In this document: one piece after another, positions 9,498 through 17,684 of the stretch
Position numbering within the stretch: the stretch's first letter is position 1
Layout: each line of letters starts with the position of its first letter
Assembly: GCF_003729955.1 (NCBI RefSeq)
Contig: NZ_RJTX01000004.1
Location: 744,001-808,000 of the forward strand
DNA from: Chryseobacterium daecheongense
GTDB taxonomy: Bacteria > Bacteroidota > Bacteroidia > Flavobacteriales > Weeksellaceae
Reading direction: 5' to 3'
DNA: 64,000 nucleotides
Notes under the pieces: model-generated
What the model saw: the letters and a program-made list of their open reading frames with translations, nothing else
Databases searched by the model: none
Told to the model about the DNA's origin: nothing
Position numbers and translations under genes: made by a program

Positions 9498-10544
9498 ATG
9501 CAGAACGAAAATTTCATAAAAGGACAAGGTGCGCAGCGAAACGTGGTCAATCGTTTCGACCGGTATACCTATGAACCAGAAGATGAAGATTTCGAAACGG
9601 TAAAAACGTCTTTCACAGAAGTGTTCCCGAAAACCATTGTGAATCAGGTGAAAAGCGAAGATTTGCCGATGGAGTATTCCATGAATCCTTATCAGGGATG
9701 TGAGCACGGTTGTTCCTATTGTTTTGCCAGACCCACCCATGAATATTGGGGATATAGTGCCGGAATTGATTTTGAAAGAAAGATCATGGTGAAGAAAAAT
9801 GCACCGGAACTTTTGGAGAAATTTTTCCAGAAAAGAGGTTATAAACCGGCTCCAATTTTATTGTCCGGAAATACAGATTGCTACCAACCTGCGGAAAGGC
9901 AATTTGAGATTACCAGAAAAATACTGCAAGTGTGTCTTGATTACAGACATCCTGTCAATGTCCTGACAAAAAATGCATTAGTTTTAAGGGATCTTGATAT
10001 TTTACAACCTCTGGCTGAACAGAATCTGGTTTCTGTTTCTTTAAGCATTCCTACCATTAATGAAGAGCTGAGAAGAAAAATGGAACCGAGAACGAGTTCA
10101 GCTAAAAATAAATTAAAGGCTGTTGAAATTCTATCAGAGAATAAAATACCTGTGAATGTGATGGTTGCGCCAATCATTCCCGGGCTCAACAGTGATGAGC
10201 CACTAGCGATTTTAAAAGCCATTTCAGAAGCCGGAGCACAAAGTTTTGGATATACCTTAGTGAGATTGAATGATACAGTAGAGCCGGTTTTCGTACAGTG
10301 GATCGAAACCTTTTTTCCGGATCGTGCGCAGAAGGTATTAAACCTGATCCGTTCCATGAGAGGAGGGAAGCTGGGGGAGAAAAGGTATTTTGACAGGCAA
10401 AAAGGAGAAGGAAATATTGCAGAAATGATTCACAATACTTTTAAAATCGGAAGGAAAAAGTATTTTGACGGGAATGAGTTTCCAAAACTTTCTACAACCA
10501 ACTTTACCGGAGCGAAAGATCAGCAGTTAAGATTGTTTGATTAG
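9498..10544 (+). CDS. SPL-family radical SAM protein (PA0069 type)
   Basis: Radical SAM enzyme of the group related to spore photoproduct lyase and often named PA0069 or Rv2578c family; the substrate is unknown. The radical SAM cluster is in MNPYQGCEHGCSYCFARPTH (CxxxCxxC), near residue 70. SGNTDCYQPAER and FEITRKILQVCLDYRHPVNVLTKN follow, as is usual in this group. The chosen start is the ATG at 9498 (MQNENFIKGQGAQRNVVNRF), because the family normally begins with a 'G.gaq.n..nRf' stretch. A TTG at 9432 would add 22 hydrophobic residues and overlap the preceding terminator. No radical SAM partner gene or precursor peptide lies directly upstream. Confidence 0.88.
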   Translation: MQNENFIKGQGAQRNVVNRFDRYTYEPEDEDFETVKTSFTEVFPKTIVNQVKSEDLPMEYSMNPYQGCEHGCSYCFARPTHEYWGYSAGIDFERKIMVKKNAPELLEKFFQKRGYKPAPILLSGNTDCYQPAERQFEITRKILQVCLDYRHPVNVLTKNALVLRDLDILQPLAEQNLVSVSLSIPTINEELRRKMEPRTSSAKNKLKAVEILSENKIPVNVMVAPIIPGLNSDEPLAILKAISEAGAQSFGYTLVRLNDTVEPVFVQWIETFFPDRAQKVLNLIRSMRGGKLGEKRYFDRQKGEGNIAEMIHNTFKIGRKKYFDGNEFPKLSTTNFTGAKDQQLRLFD

Positions 10545-10550
10545 AATATT

Positions 10551-10618
10551 TTCTCACAGATCACATAGATTTTCAGATGTTATTTCTCACTGAAAACCTG
10601 TGAAATTGTGTGGGTAAT
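10551..10618. repeat. Possible dispersed repeat with CACAGAT units
   Basis: The stretch has CACAGATCACATAGATTTTC and then CCTGTGAAATTGTGTG, which is roughly its inverse. From memory, similar CACAGATnACACAGATTTT stretches occur between genes in many Chryseobacterium genomes. Only one copy is seen in this window, so the call is tentative. Confidence 0.35.
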
Positions 10619-10626
10619 TAAAAAAG

Positions 10627-10654
10627 AAAACCGTTCCTTTTTGGAACGGTTTTT
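10627..10654. terminator. Bidirectional terminator between radical SAM gene and GG-leader peptide
   Basis: Perfect 11-bp stem AAAACCGTTCC / GGAACGGTTTT around a T-rich loop, placed between two convergent genes. Confidence 0.85.
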
Positions 10655-10679
10655 ATAATGTCAGACTACAAATATCAAT

Positions 10680-10838
10680 TTACATAGTGTCATCCGGACA
10701 AGTAAACTTATCACTGCATGTTGCACAAATTACAACCCCATTGCAGTAGTACATACAGAAATCTTCTGGAGGTAATGTAAGTCCTGCTCCGGAAATACTT
10801 TTTAACTGGCCTTTACTTAGTTTTTTTAAATTTTTCAT
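10680..10838 (-). CDS. GG-leader Cys-rich bacteriocin-like peptide 1
   Basis: A 52-residue peptide. The leader MKNLKKLSKGQLKSISGAG has the 'LkkLskkeLKsIsGG' form of double-glycine leaders that are cut by C39-peptidase ABC exporters, here ending in SGAG. The core of 33 residues has five cysteines (positions 28, 32, 38, 41, 47) and ends CPDDTM. It matches the short 'bacteriocin-like' peptides of Chryseobacterium, whose activity is unproven. It has its own promoter box and sits 74 nt downstream of an oxygenase gene on the same strand. No exporter or immunity gene is seen nearby. A paralogue with the same leader lies at 35330-35491. Confidence 0.8.
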   Translation of the reverse strand: MKNLKKLSKGQLKSISGAGLTLPPEDFCMYYCNGVVICATCSDKFTCPDDTM

Positions 10839-10862
10839 ATTGTTTTAATTTAAAATGTGATA

Positions 10863-10870
10863 CAAAAGTA
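10863..10870 (-). promoter_or_regulatory. -7 promoter box of GG-leader peptide 1
   Basis: TACTTTTG on the minus strand, 24 nt upstream of the peptide ATG. It suggests transcription independent of the oxygenase. Confidence 0.55.
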
Positions 10871-10912
10871 AAGATATGATTAAAAATTGATATTAATAAT
10901 ACTTTCTTATAA

Positions 10913-11863
10913 TTATTTTTTTATCAATCCGAGCTCTATTAATCTCTCGTGTAAAAATTCTCCGGCAGTTGTATCCGGATATAATTTCGGATTATTTTCA
11001 TCTATGCAATTTTCCAGTGCGTTAAGAGACATTTCGCTCACCGGATGCATAAAGAAAGGAATAGAATATCTTGAAGTTCCCCATAATTCTCTTGGCGGAT
11101 TAACCACTCTATGAATCGTAGATTTCAGTTTATTGTTGGTATGTCTTGATAACATATCTCCTACATTGATCATTAATTCATCCGGTTCTGCAATGGCATC
11201 AATCCATTCTCCTTTATGATTTTGTACCTGAAGCCCTTTTCCCTGAGCTCCCATTAGAAGGGTAATAAGATTAATGTCGCCATGTGCTGCTGCTCTTACG
11301 GCATCATCCGGCTCTTCTGTGATCGGGGGGTAATGGATAGGTCTTAAAATAGAGTTCCCTTCTGCAATTTTATCATCAAAATAGAATTCATCCAAACCAA
11401 GGTGTAAAGCTAAAGCTCTTAATACATACTGTCCTGTTTTTTCAAGCATCTGGTAAGCTTCTTTCCCTACTTCGTTGAACTTTGGAAGTTCTTCAACGGT
11501 TACATTGTCAGGATACTCTGATTTATATTTTGAATCATCAGACAGATACTGCCCGAAGTGCCAAAATTCTTTTAAGTCTCCTTTTTTGAAGCCTTTTGCT
11601 GTTTCTTTACCAAAACCAACATAACCTCTTTGTCCTCCGATTCCGGGAATCTCATACTTTTGCTTCGTTTCCACAGGAAGTTCAAAAAAGTTCTTCACCT
11701 CTCCATACAATTCATCTACTAATTTGTCATCAAGAAAATGGCCTTTTAAAGCAACAAAACCAATTTCTTCATAAGCTTTTCCGATTTCATTTACAAATTT
11801 CTGTTTGCGTTCCGGGTCACCCGAAAGGAAATCACGCAGGTCTACACTAGGTATTTTGTCCAT
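10913..11863 (-). CDS. Isopenicillin N synthase-like 2OG/Fe(II) oxygenase
   Basis: A 316-residue non-haem iron oxygenase of the isopenicillin N synthase / 2-oxoglutarate dioxygenase superfamily. The N-terminal DIOX_N region starts IPSVDLRDFLSGD and has YEEIGFVALKGH and GQRGYVGFGKETAKG. The iron-binding HxD is in AAHGDINLITLL (about residues 210-220), the distal His is in STIHRVVNPP, and the co-substrate arginine is in RYSIPFFMHP. These residues are all present, so it should be active. The substrate cannot be read from the sequence. Such proteins are common in Flavobacteriia without a beta-lactam cluster, so antibiotic synthesis should not be assumed. A GG-leader peptide gene lies directly downstream. 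Confidence 0.85.
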   Translation of the reverse strand: MDKIPSVDLRDFLSGDPERKQKFVNEIGKAYEEIGFVALKGHFLDDKLVDELYGEVKNFFELPVETKQKYEIPGIGGQRGYVGFGKETAKGFKKGDLKEFWHFGQYLSDDSKYKSEYPDNVTVEELPKFNEVGKEAYQMLEKTGQYVLRALALHLGLDEFYFDDKIAEGNSILRPIHYPPITEEPDDAVRAAAHGDINLITLLMGAQGKGLQVQNHKGEWIDAIAEPDELMINVGDMLSRHTNNKLKSTIHRVVNPPRELWGTSRYSIPFFMHPVSEMSLNALENCIDENNPKLYPDTTAGEFLHERLIELGLIKK

Positions 11864-11904
11864 TTTTAGAAATTTAATGTACTGCTAAAATACATTTTTT
11901 AAAT

Positions 11905-11912
11905 TATTTTTG
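11905..11912 (+). promoter_or_regulatory. -7 promoter box of the MtfA-like gene
   Basis: TATTTTTG matches TAnnTTTG and lies 17 nt upstream of the ATG at 11930. Confidence 0.5.
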
Positions 11913-11929
11913 TTAGCAATTACAATAAA

Positions 11930-12820
11930 ATGAAAAATTTTTTCAAAAGCACTCTAGGAACTGTTTTAGCGGTAATTGCGTTTTCATTGTTTTGGTTTTG
12001 GGTTAACAAAAGTTACTTTCAATTAGGCTTTTCGCTCTTTTTTGTAGCTCTGTTTTTTGGAATTGAAGAGGCAAGAAAAAAAATATCAAGAAATCCTAAA
12101 TATATTCATTACCATTTTTTTCCAAAAAAACTTTCGGCACCTCAAAAGAATATAATTCAACAGAACTATTCATTTTATAGAAGACTGAAACCTGATTTTC
12201 AAAAAAGCTTTGATAACAGAGTGGCTGTTTTTCTGGAACAATATAAAATTATAGGAAGACAAGGAGTGGAAGTGGATGAGGAAAAGAAAATTCTGATTGC
12301 ATCTTGTTATATACAATTGACTTTTGGAATGTACACTTATCTCATCGAAAGCTTTAAAACAATTCTACTGTATCCGGACTATTATTTCTCCAATATTACC
12401 AAAGATAATCACTTAGGTGAGTTTAATCCCCACCTGAAAATCATTGTGTTTTCATGGAAACATTTTTGGGAAGGAATTAAAGTTGATGACAATAATTATA
12501 ATCTTGGAATTCACGAGTTCTCACATGCCATTCTTTCTTCTTCAAAAGTGAAAAACTTTCGTTCCCAGACAGTGGCAGAAAATGATTTTGAAACAGGATA
12601 CAGAAAAATTTTGGATATTCTAAAAGATCGTGAATTCTATACTCAGCTTTACCATTCCGAGTATTTCAGAGAATATGCTTTTACGAATAATAGTGAGTTT
12701 ATTTCAGTGATTTTGGAACATTTCTTTGAAACTCCGCATGAATTCAGCAGTAAATTCCCTGAGCTGTTTGAAATTGTGAAAGAAATGATTAATTATAGGG
12801 AAGAATGGTTTCAAAATTAA
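11930..12820 (+). CDS. MtfA-like zinc-dependent peptidase
   Basis: A 296-residue protein with an N-terminal hydrophobic stretch (about residues 8-45) and a C-terminal zinc-peptidase domain. The zinc site is HEFSHA (HExxH) near residue 195, and NNSEFISVILEHFFETPHEF is the downstream block typical of the MtfA (DUF980) family. In E. coli, MtfA regulates the glucose PTS through Mlc; that system is not expected here, so only the peptidase activity is inferred. Unlike E. coli MtfA this protein has a membrane anchor. It is followed after 24 nt by menD, which has its own promoter box. Confidence 0.82.
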   Translation: MKNFFKSTLGTVLAVIAFSLFWFWVNKSYFQLGFSLFFVALFFGIEEARKKISRNPKYIHYHFFPKKLSAPQKNIIQQNYSFYRRLKPDFQKSFDNRVAVFLEQYKIIGRQGVEVDEEKKILIASCYIQLTFGMYTYLIESFKTILLYPDYYFSNITKDNHLGEFNPHLKIIVFSWKHFWEGIKVDDNNYNLGIHEFSHAILSSSKVKNFRSQTVAENDFETGYRKILDILKDREFYTQLYHSEYFREYAFTNNSEFISVILEHFFETPHEFSSKFPELFEIVKEMINYREEWFQN

Positions 12821-12832
12821 GTATTTATAAAC

Positions 12833-12840
12833 TAAATTTG
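12833..12840 (+). promoter_or_regulatory. -7 promoter box directly before menD
   Basis: TAAATTTG ends only 4 nt before the menD ATG. Transcription would start at or near the start codon, giving a leaderless mRNA. No clear -33 TTG was found at the usual spacing. Confidence 0.45.
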
Positions 12841-12844
12841 CTGC

Positions 12845-14521
12845 ATGAAAAAATATTCTTCTAAGAGAAGTATTCAGATACTTGCGCATCTCCTTCAACA
12901 GTACGGAATTTCAGACGTTGTCATTTCACCGGGATCAAGAAATGCACCTTTAGCGATCCATTTTTCAGAAATAGACAGTTTCAACTGTTACAGTATTGTG
13001 GATGAGAGAAGTGCTGCTTTTGTGGGAATGGGAATGGCAATGAGTGAAAAAAAACCAGTAGCGATTACCTGTACAAGTGGTTCTGCAGCAGCAAATTATT
13101 ATCCAGCTGTCACTGAGGCTTTTTACCAGAATGTACCTCTTTTGATATTAACTGCGGACAGGCCAACAGATTATGTGGATATTTTTGATGGACAAACCAT
13201 TCGCCAGAATAATCTTTTTCATCAGCATTCTTACGGGGATTTCCAACTCTTAGAAGACAGCAAGGAGAATGCAGAAGACATTAATTTTGATACGATCAAA
13301 AAGGCGATCGAGCTTTGTTTTGAAAAGCAAGGACCTGTTCATATCAATATTCCTTTGGAAGAACCTTTGTATGAGCTGGTTTCGGAATTGCCGACTTTCC
13401 CAACAGTTGAAAAAACCATAAAACATAAGGAGTATGAAATTCCGTCCAACCTGGTTGCAGACTGGAATACTTCCCAAAGAATTTTACTTTTGGTGGGGAC
13501 CAAAGATTACAGCCCGGAGTTGGAAAACCAGCTTACACAGCTCGTTAAAAACCATTCGGTGGTTGTTTTAAGTGAGGCTAATTCCAATCTGTATCACGAG
13601 AAATTTTTCAAGAATATAGACCGGTATATTTTTAATTTCACAGAAGAGGATTACAAAAAATATGCTCCGGATTTATTAATTACCATCGGACAAAATGTAG
13701 TTTCCAAAAAAGTAAAGCAGTTTTTGAGAAGCGCCCGTCCGAAGCAGCATTGGCATCTGGATGAGGTTTGGCAACCAGATACTTATTTTTCTTTAACTGA
13801 GAAAATTGAGGTAAAACCGGAAGTATTCTTTTCTAAATTATTGAAATTCATTAGCCTTGAACCTAAACCTTATTTTAATCTTTGGGATGTTCTGAGGGAT
13901 AAAAAAGACGCAAAACATCTGCAATTCCTGAATATGGTTGAATTCTCGGATTTTTATTTCTTTAATAAAGCTTCACAAACCATACCGGAAAACTATAATA
14001 TTCATTTCAGCAACAGTTCGGCGATCAGATATGCGCAATTGTTTGATTTTGGCAAAAGAAGAATCTATTGTAACAGAGGAACCAGCGGAATTGACGGTTC
14101 TACTTCCACCGCAATGGGATTTGCGATTAAAAACGCCAATCCGACTTTATTGATTACGGGAGATCTGAGCTTCTTTTATGACATCAACGGGTTGTGGAAT
14201 CAGTATATTCCTCCTTTTGTAAGAATTATCATTTTCAATAACGGAGAAGGAAATATTTTCAAAATTATTCCAGGGCCTGGAAATGCCAATCCGAATACAC
14301 TGGATGAGTTTATTGCGACAAAGCATCATAAAAATGCAGAGCATCTGGCAAAACACTTTGGTTTTTCCTATATCAAAGTGGAAGATGAGCCTACTTTAGA
14401 CAGAGTTCTTGATAATTTTTTCAAACCGGATGTGCAACCTAAGATATTGGAAGTGAATACATACGGAAAGAATAGTGCGGATGTCCTGAAAGCTTACTTC
14501 AATTTTATGAAGGAAAATTAA
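12845..14521 (+). CDS. menD: 2-succinyl-5-enolpyruvyl-6-hydroxy-3-cyclohexene-1-carboxylate synthase
   Basis: MenD is the thiamine-diphosphate enzyme that joins isochorismate and 2-oxoglutarate in menaquinone synthesis. The protein has 558 residues. The N-terminal Pyr domain shows VVISPGSRNAPLAI, VDERSAAFVGMGMA and TCTSGSAAANYYPAVTEAFYQ, and ADRP follows, all diagnostic of MenD. The C-terminal PP domain has NRGTSGIDGSTSTAMGFA and GDLSFFYDINGLWN, which hold the ThDP/Mg-binding GDLSF...N motif. It overlaps the end of the convergent pabC by 3 nt. The rest of the menaquinone pathway is not in the window. Confidence 0.97.
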   Translation: MKKYSSKRSIQILAHLLQQYGISDVVISPGSRNAPLAIHFSEIDSFNCYSIVDERSAAFVGMGMAMSEKKPVAITCTSGSAAANYYPAVTEAFYQNVPLLILTADRPTDYVDIFDGQTIRQNNLFHQHSYGDFQLLEDSKENAEDINFDTIKKAIELCFEKQGPVHINIPLEEPLYELVSELPTFPTVEKTIKHKEYEIPSNLVADWNTSQRILLLVGTKDYSPELENQLTQLVKNHSVVVLSEANSNLYHEKFFKNIDRYIFNFTEEDYKKYAPDLLITIGQNVVSKKVKQFLRSARPKQHWHLDEVWQPDTYFSLTEKIEVKPEVFFSKLLKFISLEPKPYFNLWDVLRDKKDAKHLQFLNMVEFSDFYFFNKASQTIPENYNIHFSNSSAIRYAQLFDFGKRRIYCNRGTSGIDGSTSTAMGFAIKNANPTLLITGDLSFFYDINGLWNQYIPPFVRIIIFNNGEGNIFKIIPGPGNANPNTLDEFIATKHHKNAEHLAKHFGFSYIKVEDEPTLDRVLDNFFKPDVQPKILEVNTYGKNSADVLKAYFNFMKEN

Positions 14522-15144
14522 AGGTCCAGATATTCTTCATTGCCAGGTAAATTGATGATTCTGTCAATAGGATAAATAAACATATCGTCAAAATCATTCA
14601 AAGCATTAATGATCTGAAAATGAGAGAAGTCTTTGATGTTTTGTAGCGTGATCTCCGCTTCTTTGATCTTTTTATGCTTTAAAAGATTCTGTCTCTGAAC
14701 TCCATTCAAAAGATAAGTTTTCGGAGTGAACCATTCTTTTCCTTTAAGAAATAAAAGATTGGAAAAAGAGGTATCTGTAATATGATTGTTTTTTACAATG
14801 ATGATCTCTTCGGCTTTGGATTTCATTTTCATTTTATCCAATTCCTTACGGTCTTCAAACTTAAAGGAATAATCGAAACTGTTGTTTTCAACCAGCTGAA
14901 AATCTTGTATTTCAGGAATGGCATAAGGAATCATTTGTGTTCTGATCCTTTTATCCAGATCGTAAACGATTCTCAGTTTGAACAGGCCGTCTTCATCATG
15001 ATCCAGATTTTTGAAAACCTTTCCCAGATCAATAGTTGCTTCTTTCCCAAAGTGGGCGAAAGTCTGGTCTATGCGTTTTTGATGAAAATCCAGCAGGAAA
15101 ATTTCCTGATCTTCTACTTTAATGCTTTCAATGAATTGGTACAT
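14518..15144 (-). CDS. pabC: Aminotransferase class IV, 4-amino-4-deoxychorismate lyase type
   Basis: A 208-residue PLP-dependent fold-type IV protein. The N-terminus MYQFIESIKVEDQEIFLLDFHQKRIDQTF has the 'E.i...dg.......H..R...' pattern, and IIIVKNNHITDTSFSNLLFLKG and YLLNGVQRQNLL match the family's C-terminal half. Beside pabB it most likely splits 4-amino-4-deoxychorismate into p-aminobenzoate and pyruvate for folate synthesis. It is shorter than E. coli PabC (about 270 residues), as is common in Bacteroidota. Its start overlaps the end of pabB by 17 nt, so the two are translationally coupled. A branched-chain aminotransferase role is unlikely at this length. Confidence 0.85.
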   Translation of the reverse strand: MYQFIESIKVEDQEIFLLDFHQKRIDQTFAHFGKEATIDLGKVFKNLDHDEDGLFKLRIVYDLDKRIRTQMIPYAIPEIQDFQLVENNSFDYSFKFEDRKELDKMKMKSKAEEIIIVKNNHITDTSFSNLLFLKGKEWFTPKTYLLNGVQRQNLLKHKKIKEAEITLQNIKDFSHFQIINALNDFDDMFIYPIDRIINLPGNEEYLDL

Positions 15145-16105
15145 AAATTTTATTTTTCATTTCCTGATATTCGTCCTCCAGTTTGCTCATATGGGTAATT
15201 CCACCTCCACTTTTGAAATATAACGTATTATTTTCTTTTTCAATAAAACGGATCATGACACAGCTATCGAGATTCTTGCCATCAAACCAGCCACACACAC
15301 CGGTATAATATCCTCTGTTATACCCTTCCGCCTCCAGTATGATTTCCAACGTTTTTGGTTTTGGGGCTCCTAAAATAGAACCGGCAGGAAGCAGTTTTCT
15401 CATAAGGCTTCCGATTTTGCCATCAAACTCAGGTTTTATTTTTCCTGAAATTTCAGAACTCATGGCAAAGAGATCTTTTTGCTGTGTTTTGATGAAATCA
15501 ATGTGCTGGAACTGATCTACTTTTACTTCATTTGCCACCATGCTGAGATCATTCCTGAGTAAATCTACCACCGTATAATGTTCGGCTTTTTCTTTTTTGT
15601 CATTCTTTAAAATTTCCGCTGCATTTTCTAAAGAGGCATCAATAGTGCCTTTCATCGGATAAGTAAAAATTTTTCCGTCAATAATTTTTACAAATGTTTC
15701 AGGAGAAAAAAATACAAAAAAATCTTTATAAAATACTTTATACTTGGCCTGAGAATGATAAAAAATTTCTTCCAGCGTTAAATTGGTCTCAATTCTGGTT
15801 TTTCTGGTATAATTAACTAGGTAGGAATTTCCCAACCGAATGTTTTTTTGTACCAGGTCAAATCCGGATTTGAAGCTTTCCAGTGTTTCCGGATAGGATT
15901 TCCATTCTACTTTTTTACTTAATGCGTGTTTGTTTTTTTGTGATGAAATGCTTTGAAAATCAATTAATAAACCGGATTTTTTAATTTCGTTTTCTTTATA
16001 GATTTCTACATTTTCCCCAAGAAAATCAATGATGAAGAAATAAGGAACTTGCTGAAGAGAAAGTTCATCCATTTCTATAAATTTTGTATGATTCATTGAA
16101 AACAT
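15128..16105 (-). CDS. pabB: Aminodeoxychorismate synthase component I
   Basis: A chorismate-binding enzyme (anthranilate synthase component I family) of 325 residues. It makes 4-amino-4-deoxychorismate from chorismate and ammonia, the first step to p-aminobenzoate. Motifs include the region GNSYLVNYTRKTRI, FTYPMKGTIDAS, LLRNDLSMVANEVKV, LLPAGSILGAPKPKTLEII and GYYTGVCGWFDG, and the chorismate-site RFIEKENNTLYFKSGGGIT. It lacks the long N-terminal domain of E. coli PabB, which is about 450 residues. The glutamine amidotransferase subunit PabA is not in the window. A second ATG at 16096 is also possible as the start. Confidence 0.92.
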   Translation of the reverse strand: MFSMNHTKFIEMDELSLQQVPYFFIIDFLGENVEIYKENEIKKSGLLIDFQSISSQKNKHALSKKVEWKSYPETLESFKSGFDLVQKNIRLGNSYLVNYTRKTRIETNLTLEEIFYHSQAKYKVFYKDFFVFFSPETFVKIIDGKIFTYPMKGTIDASLENAAEILKNDKKEKAEHYTVVDLLRNDLSMVANEVKVDQFQHIDFIKTQQKDLFAMSSEISGKIKPEFDGKIGSLMRKLLPAGSILGAPKPKTLEIILEAEGYNRGYYTGVCGWFDGKNLDSCVMIRFIEKENNTLYFKSGGGITHMSKLEDEYQEMKNKIYVPIH

Positions 16106-16152
16106 TCGGCAAAAATAGATATTGATGTTTACTTTTGCACAAAATTTTTTAA

Positions 16153-16875
16153 ATGCAGAATAAATATCCTCAGAAACCGGGAATAGATTTTATATTGAAG
16201 CAGGCTTTTTTCTACTGGAATAAAACATTGATTTTTCAACTGATGTTTTCCATCATGTATTTTGGGATTTTCCTTACAGTATTCTTTGTTTTTGCCGGGA
16301 AATATGGGATCTGGGAACAAAACCAAGAATTAATTGCGGCCATGAAACAGGGAACTGAGGCCTATATGGAAAAACTGGTACAGATTTCTGCTAATGAAAA
16401 TACCCAGAAGATGTCATTGGCGATCATGTTGACTACTACTTTTCTTTATCCTCTAAACTTAGGTTTTTTTCAGATTTTCAGGAAAATAGATCTGAATGAA
16501 AAATTGGAACTGGGAGATCTTTTAGTAGGATATAACGGGCTTAACTTCTTTAGATATATCGGATATTATGTATTTTGGTTTTTTATCTTTAGGTTTACGG
16601 TTCCAACGGTATTCTTAGCTGTTATCTGGGTTTGTGTCACCTTATTTGTTGCTCCCTTGATGTTTTTTATGGATAAGAGAATATTTGAAGCCATATCCTT
16701 AAACTTCAAAGCATTGAAAGTCTATTTTATAGAAATATTTGTCTGCGTGTTGGTTGCGTTTTTCTTTAAATATCTTGGATTTGCTTTATTTCTTATCGGA
16801 GGATTGTTCACTTTCCCTTTTTGGAATGCAATGATTTATTCTCTTTATAAGTCTATTTTTTCGGAGAAAAATTAA
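16153..16875 (+). CDS. Multi-span membrane protein, paralogue A
   Basis: A 240-residue membrane protein with a cytoplasmic N-terminus (MQNKYPQKPGIDFILKQAFF), four to six hydrophobic segments and a loop LNLGFFQIFRKIDLNEKLELGDLLVGYNG. The 'f.ig....f..lF.gY' loop and the terminal glycine-rich span (FLIGGLFTFPFWNAMIYSLY) resemble the DUF4013/DUF975 style of membrane proteins. Similar flavobacterial proteins are often mislabelled beta-carotene monooxygenase. No catalytic residues are seen. It is next to a second protein of the same design (16947-17684), so the pair probably arose by duplication. A promoter box TACTTTTG lies at 16130-16137. Confidence 0.7.
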   Translation: MQNKYPQKPGIDFILKQAFFYWNKTLIFQLMFSIMYFGIFLTVFFVFAGKYGIWEQNQELIAAMKQGTEAYMEKLVQISANENTQKMSLAIMLTTTFLYPLNLGFFQIFRKIDLNEKLELGDLLVGYNGLNFFRYIGYYVFWFFIFRFTVPTVFLAVIWVCVTLFVAPLMFFMDKRIFEAISLNFKALKVYFIEIFVCVLVAFFFKYLGFALFLIGGLFTFPFWNAMIYSLYKSIFSEKN

Positions 16876-16914
16876 ATTTAGGCATAGTTTAATGCTTGTT
16901 TTGCCAAAAAAAAT

Positions 16915-16922
16915 TAAATTTG
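16915..16922 (+). promoter_or_regulatory. -7 promoter box of paralogue B
   Basis: TAAATTTG, 24 nt upstream of the ATG at 16947, with a TTG at 16896-16898 upstream (16-nt spacer). Confidence 0.5.
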
Positions 16923-16946
16923 GTATACATTAAAAAATTAAACACC

Positions 16947-17684
16947 ATGTCCGAATTTAACGAATTTGATCAGCAAGGATCTGTTCCTGAAAGAAATACG
17001 GGATCAATTCTCTCGCATGCCTTTGAAATGTATAAAGGAGTTTTTCTTTATGCCATTGTTGCCATGATCATCTATATGATAGGAGATTTCTTTATCCAGT
17101 CTATTACGGGATTCAACTCCTGGAACAGCTTTAGGGAAATGAAAGATTATGACGGAGACTATTCTCATTTCAGATATTGGAATTCACCGGGAGTAGGATT
17201 GTATTATTCTTTATCCAATGTTTTGTGGATCCTTCTTTCTCCTTTGTATGTAGGGTTGATTTATATGGTCAACAAGTATAATACTAAAAATGATATTGAG
17301 TTTTCAGATCTGTTCATCGGTTATCGCCAAAATTTTGTGAATATTCTTATTTATAGCCTCATTTCGAGTATTATTCTGGGAATTTCACTTGGGATGTGTG
17401 GTTTGCCGTTCATTTTTGTATTTCCGTTTTTCCTTATTGGTTATCCTATTTTGCTTTTTGAAAATGCTTCGGTCATTGATGCAATAAGTAAATCTTTCAA
17501 TGTCGCCAAAGAAAATTATGGAACTTTTCTCGGAGTTTCTTTTTTAGGCGGGTTGCTCAGTGTTTGCGGCTTTTTAGCCTGCTGCATTGGGATTATTATC
17601 ACAATGCCTTTTATTATGGCCGTGATGTATTCTGCTTATTGTGCATTTTTAGGAAAACCAAGACAAATAATGTTTCATAAATGA
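16947..17684 (+). CDS. Multi-span membrane protein, paralogue B
   Basis: A 245-residue membrane protein starting MSEFNEFDQQGSVPERNTGS; an upstream alternative start would add 17 residues but overlaps the promoter. It has about five hydrophobic spans, the loop KYNTKNDIEFSDLFIGYRQN and a last span CCIGIIITMPFIMAVMYSAY. The 'dIefsDLFiGY' loop and the 'C.iGIiItmPf' span recur in the protein at 53730-54419 (GIGILITMPYFYTTHYF), so all three are one family. The function is unknown. Its stop codon overlaps the start of the AI-2E-type gene by 4 nt (ATGA), so they are in one operon. Confidence 0.75.
   Translation: MSEFNEFDQQGSVPERNTGSILSHAFEMYKGVFLYAIVAMIIYMIGDFFIQSITGFNSWNSFREMKDYDGDYSHFRYWNSPGVGLYYSLSNVLWILLSPLYVGLIYMVNKYNTKNDIEFSDLFIGYRQNFVNILIYSLISSIILGISLGMCGLPFIFVFPFFLIGYPILLFENASVIDAISKSFNVAKENYGTFLGVSFLGGLLSVCGFLACCIGIIITMPFIMAVMYSAYCAFLGKPRQIMFHK

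Noticed and set aside
10913..11863. Beta-lactam biosynthesis by the isopenicillin N synthase-like gene
   Set aside because: No ACV synthetase or epimerase is present and this oxygenase family is broad; the name reflects only the fold.
16153..16875. Beta-carotene monooxygenase annotation
   Set aside because: The protein is a multi-span membrane protein without the iron-binding His residues of carotenoid oxygenases.
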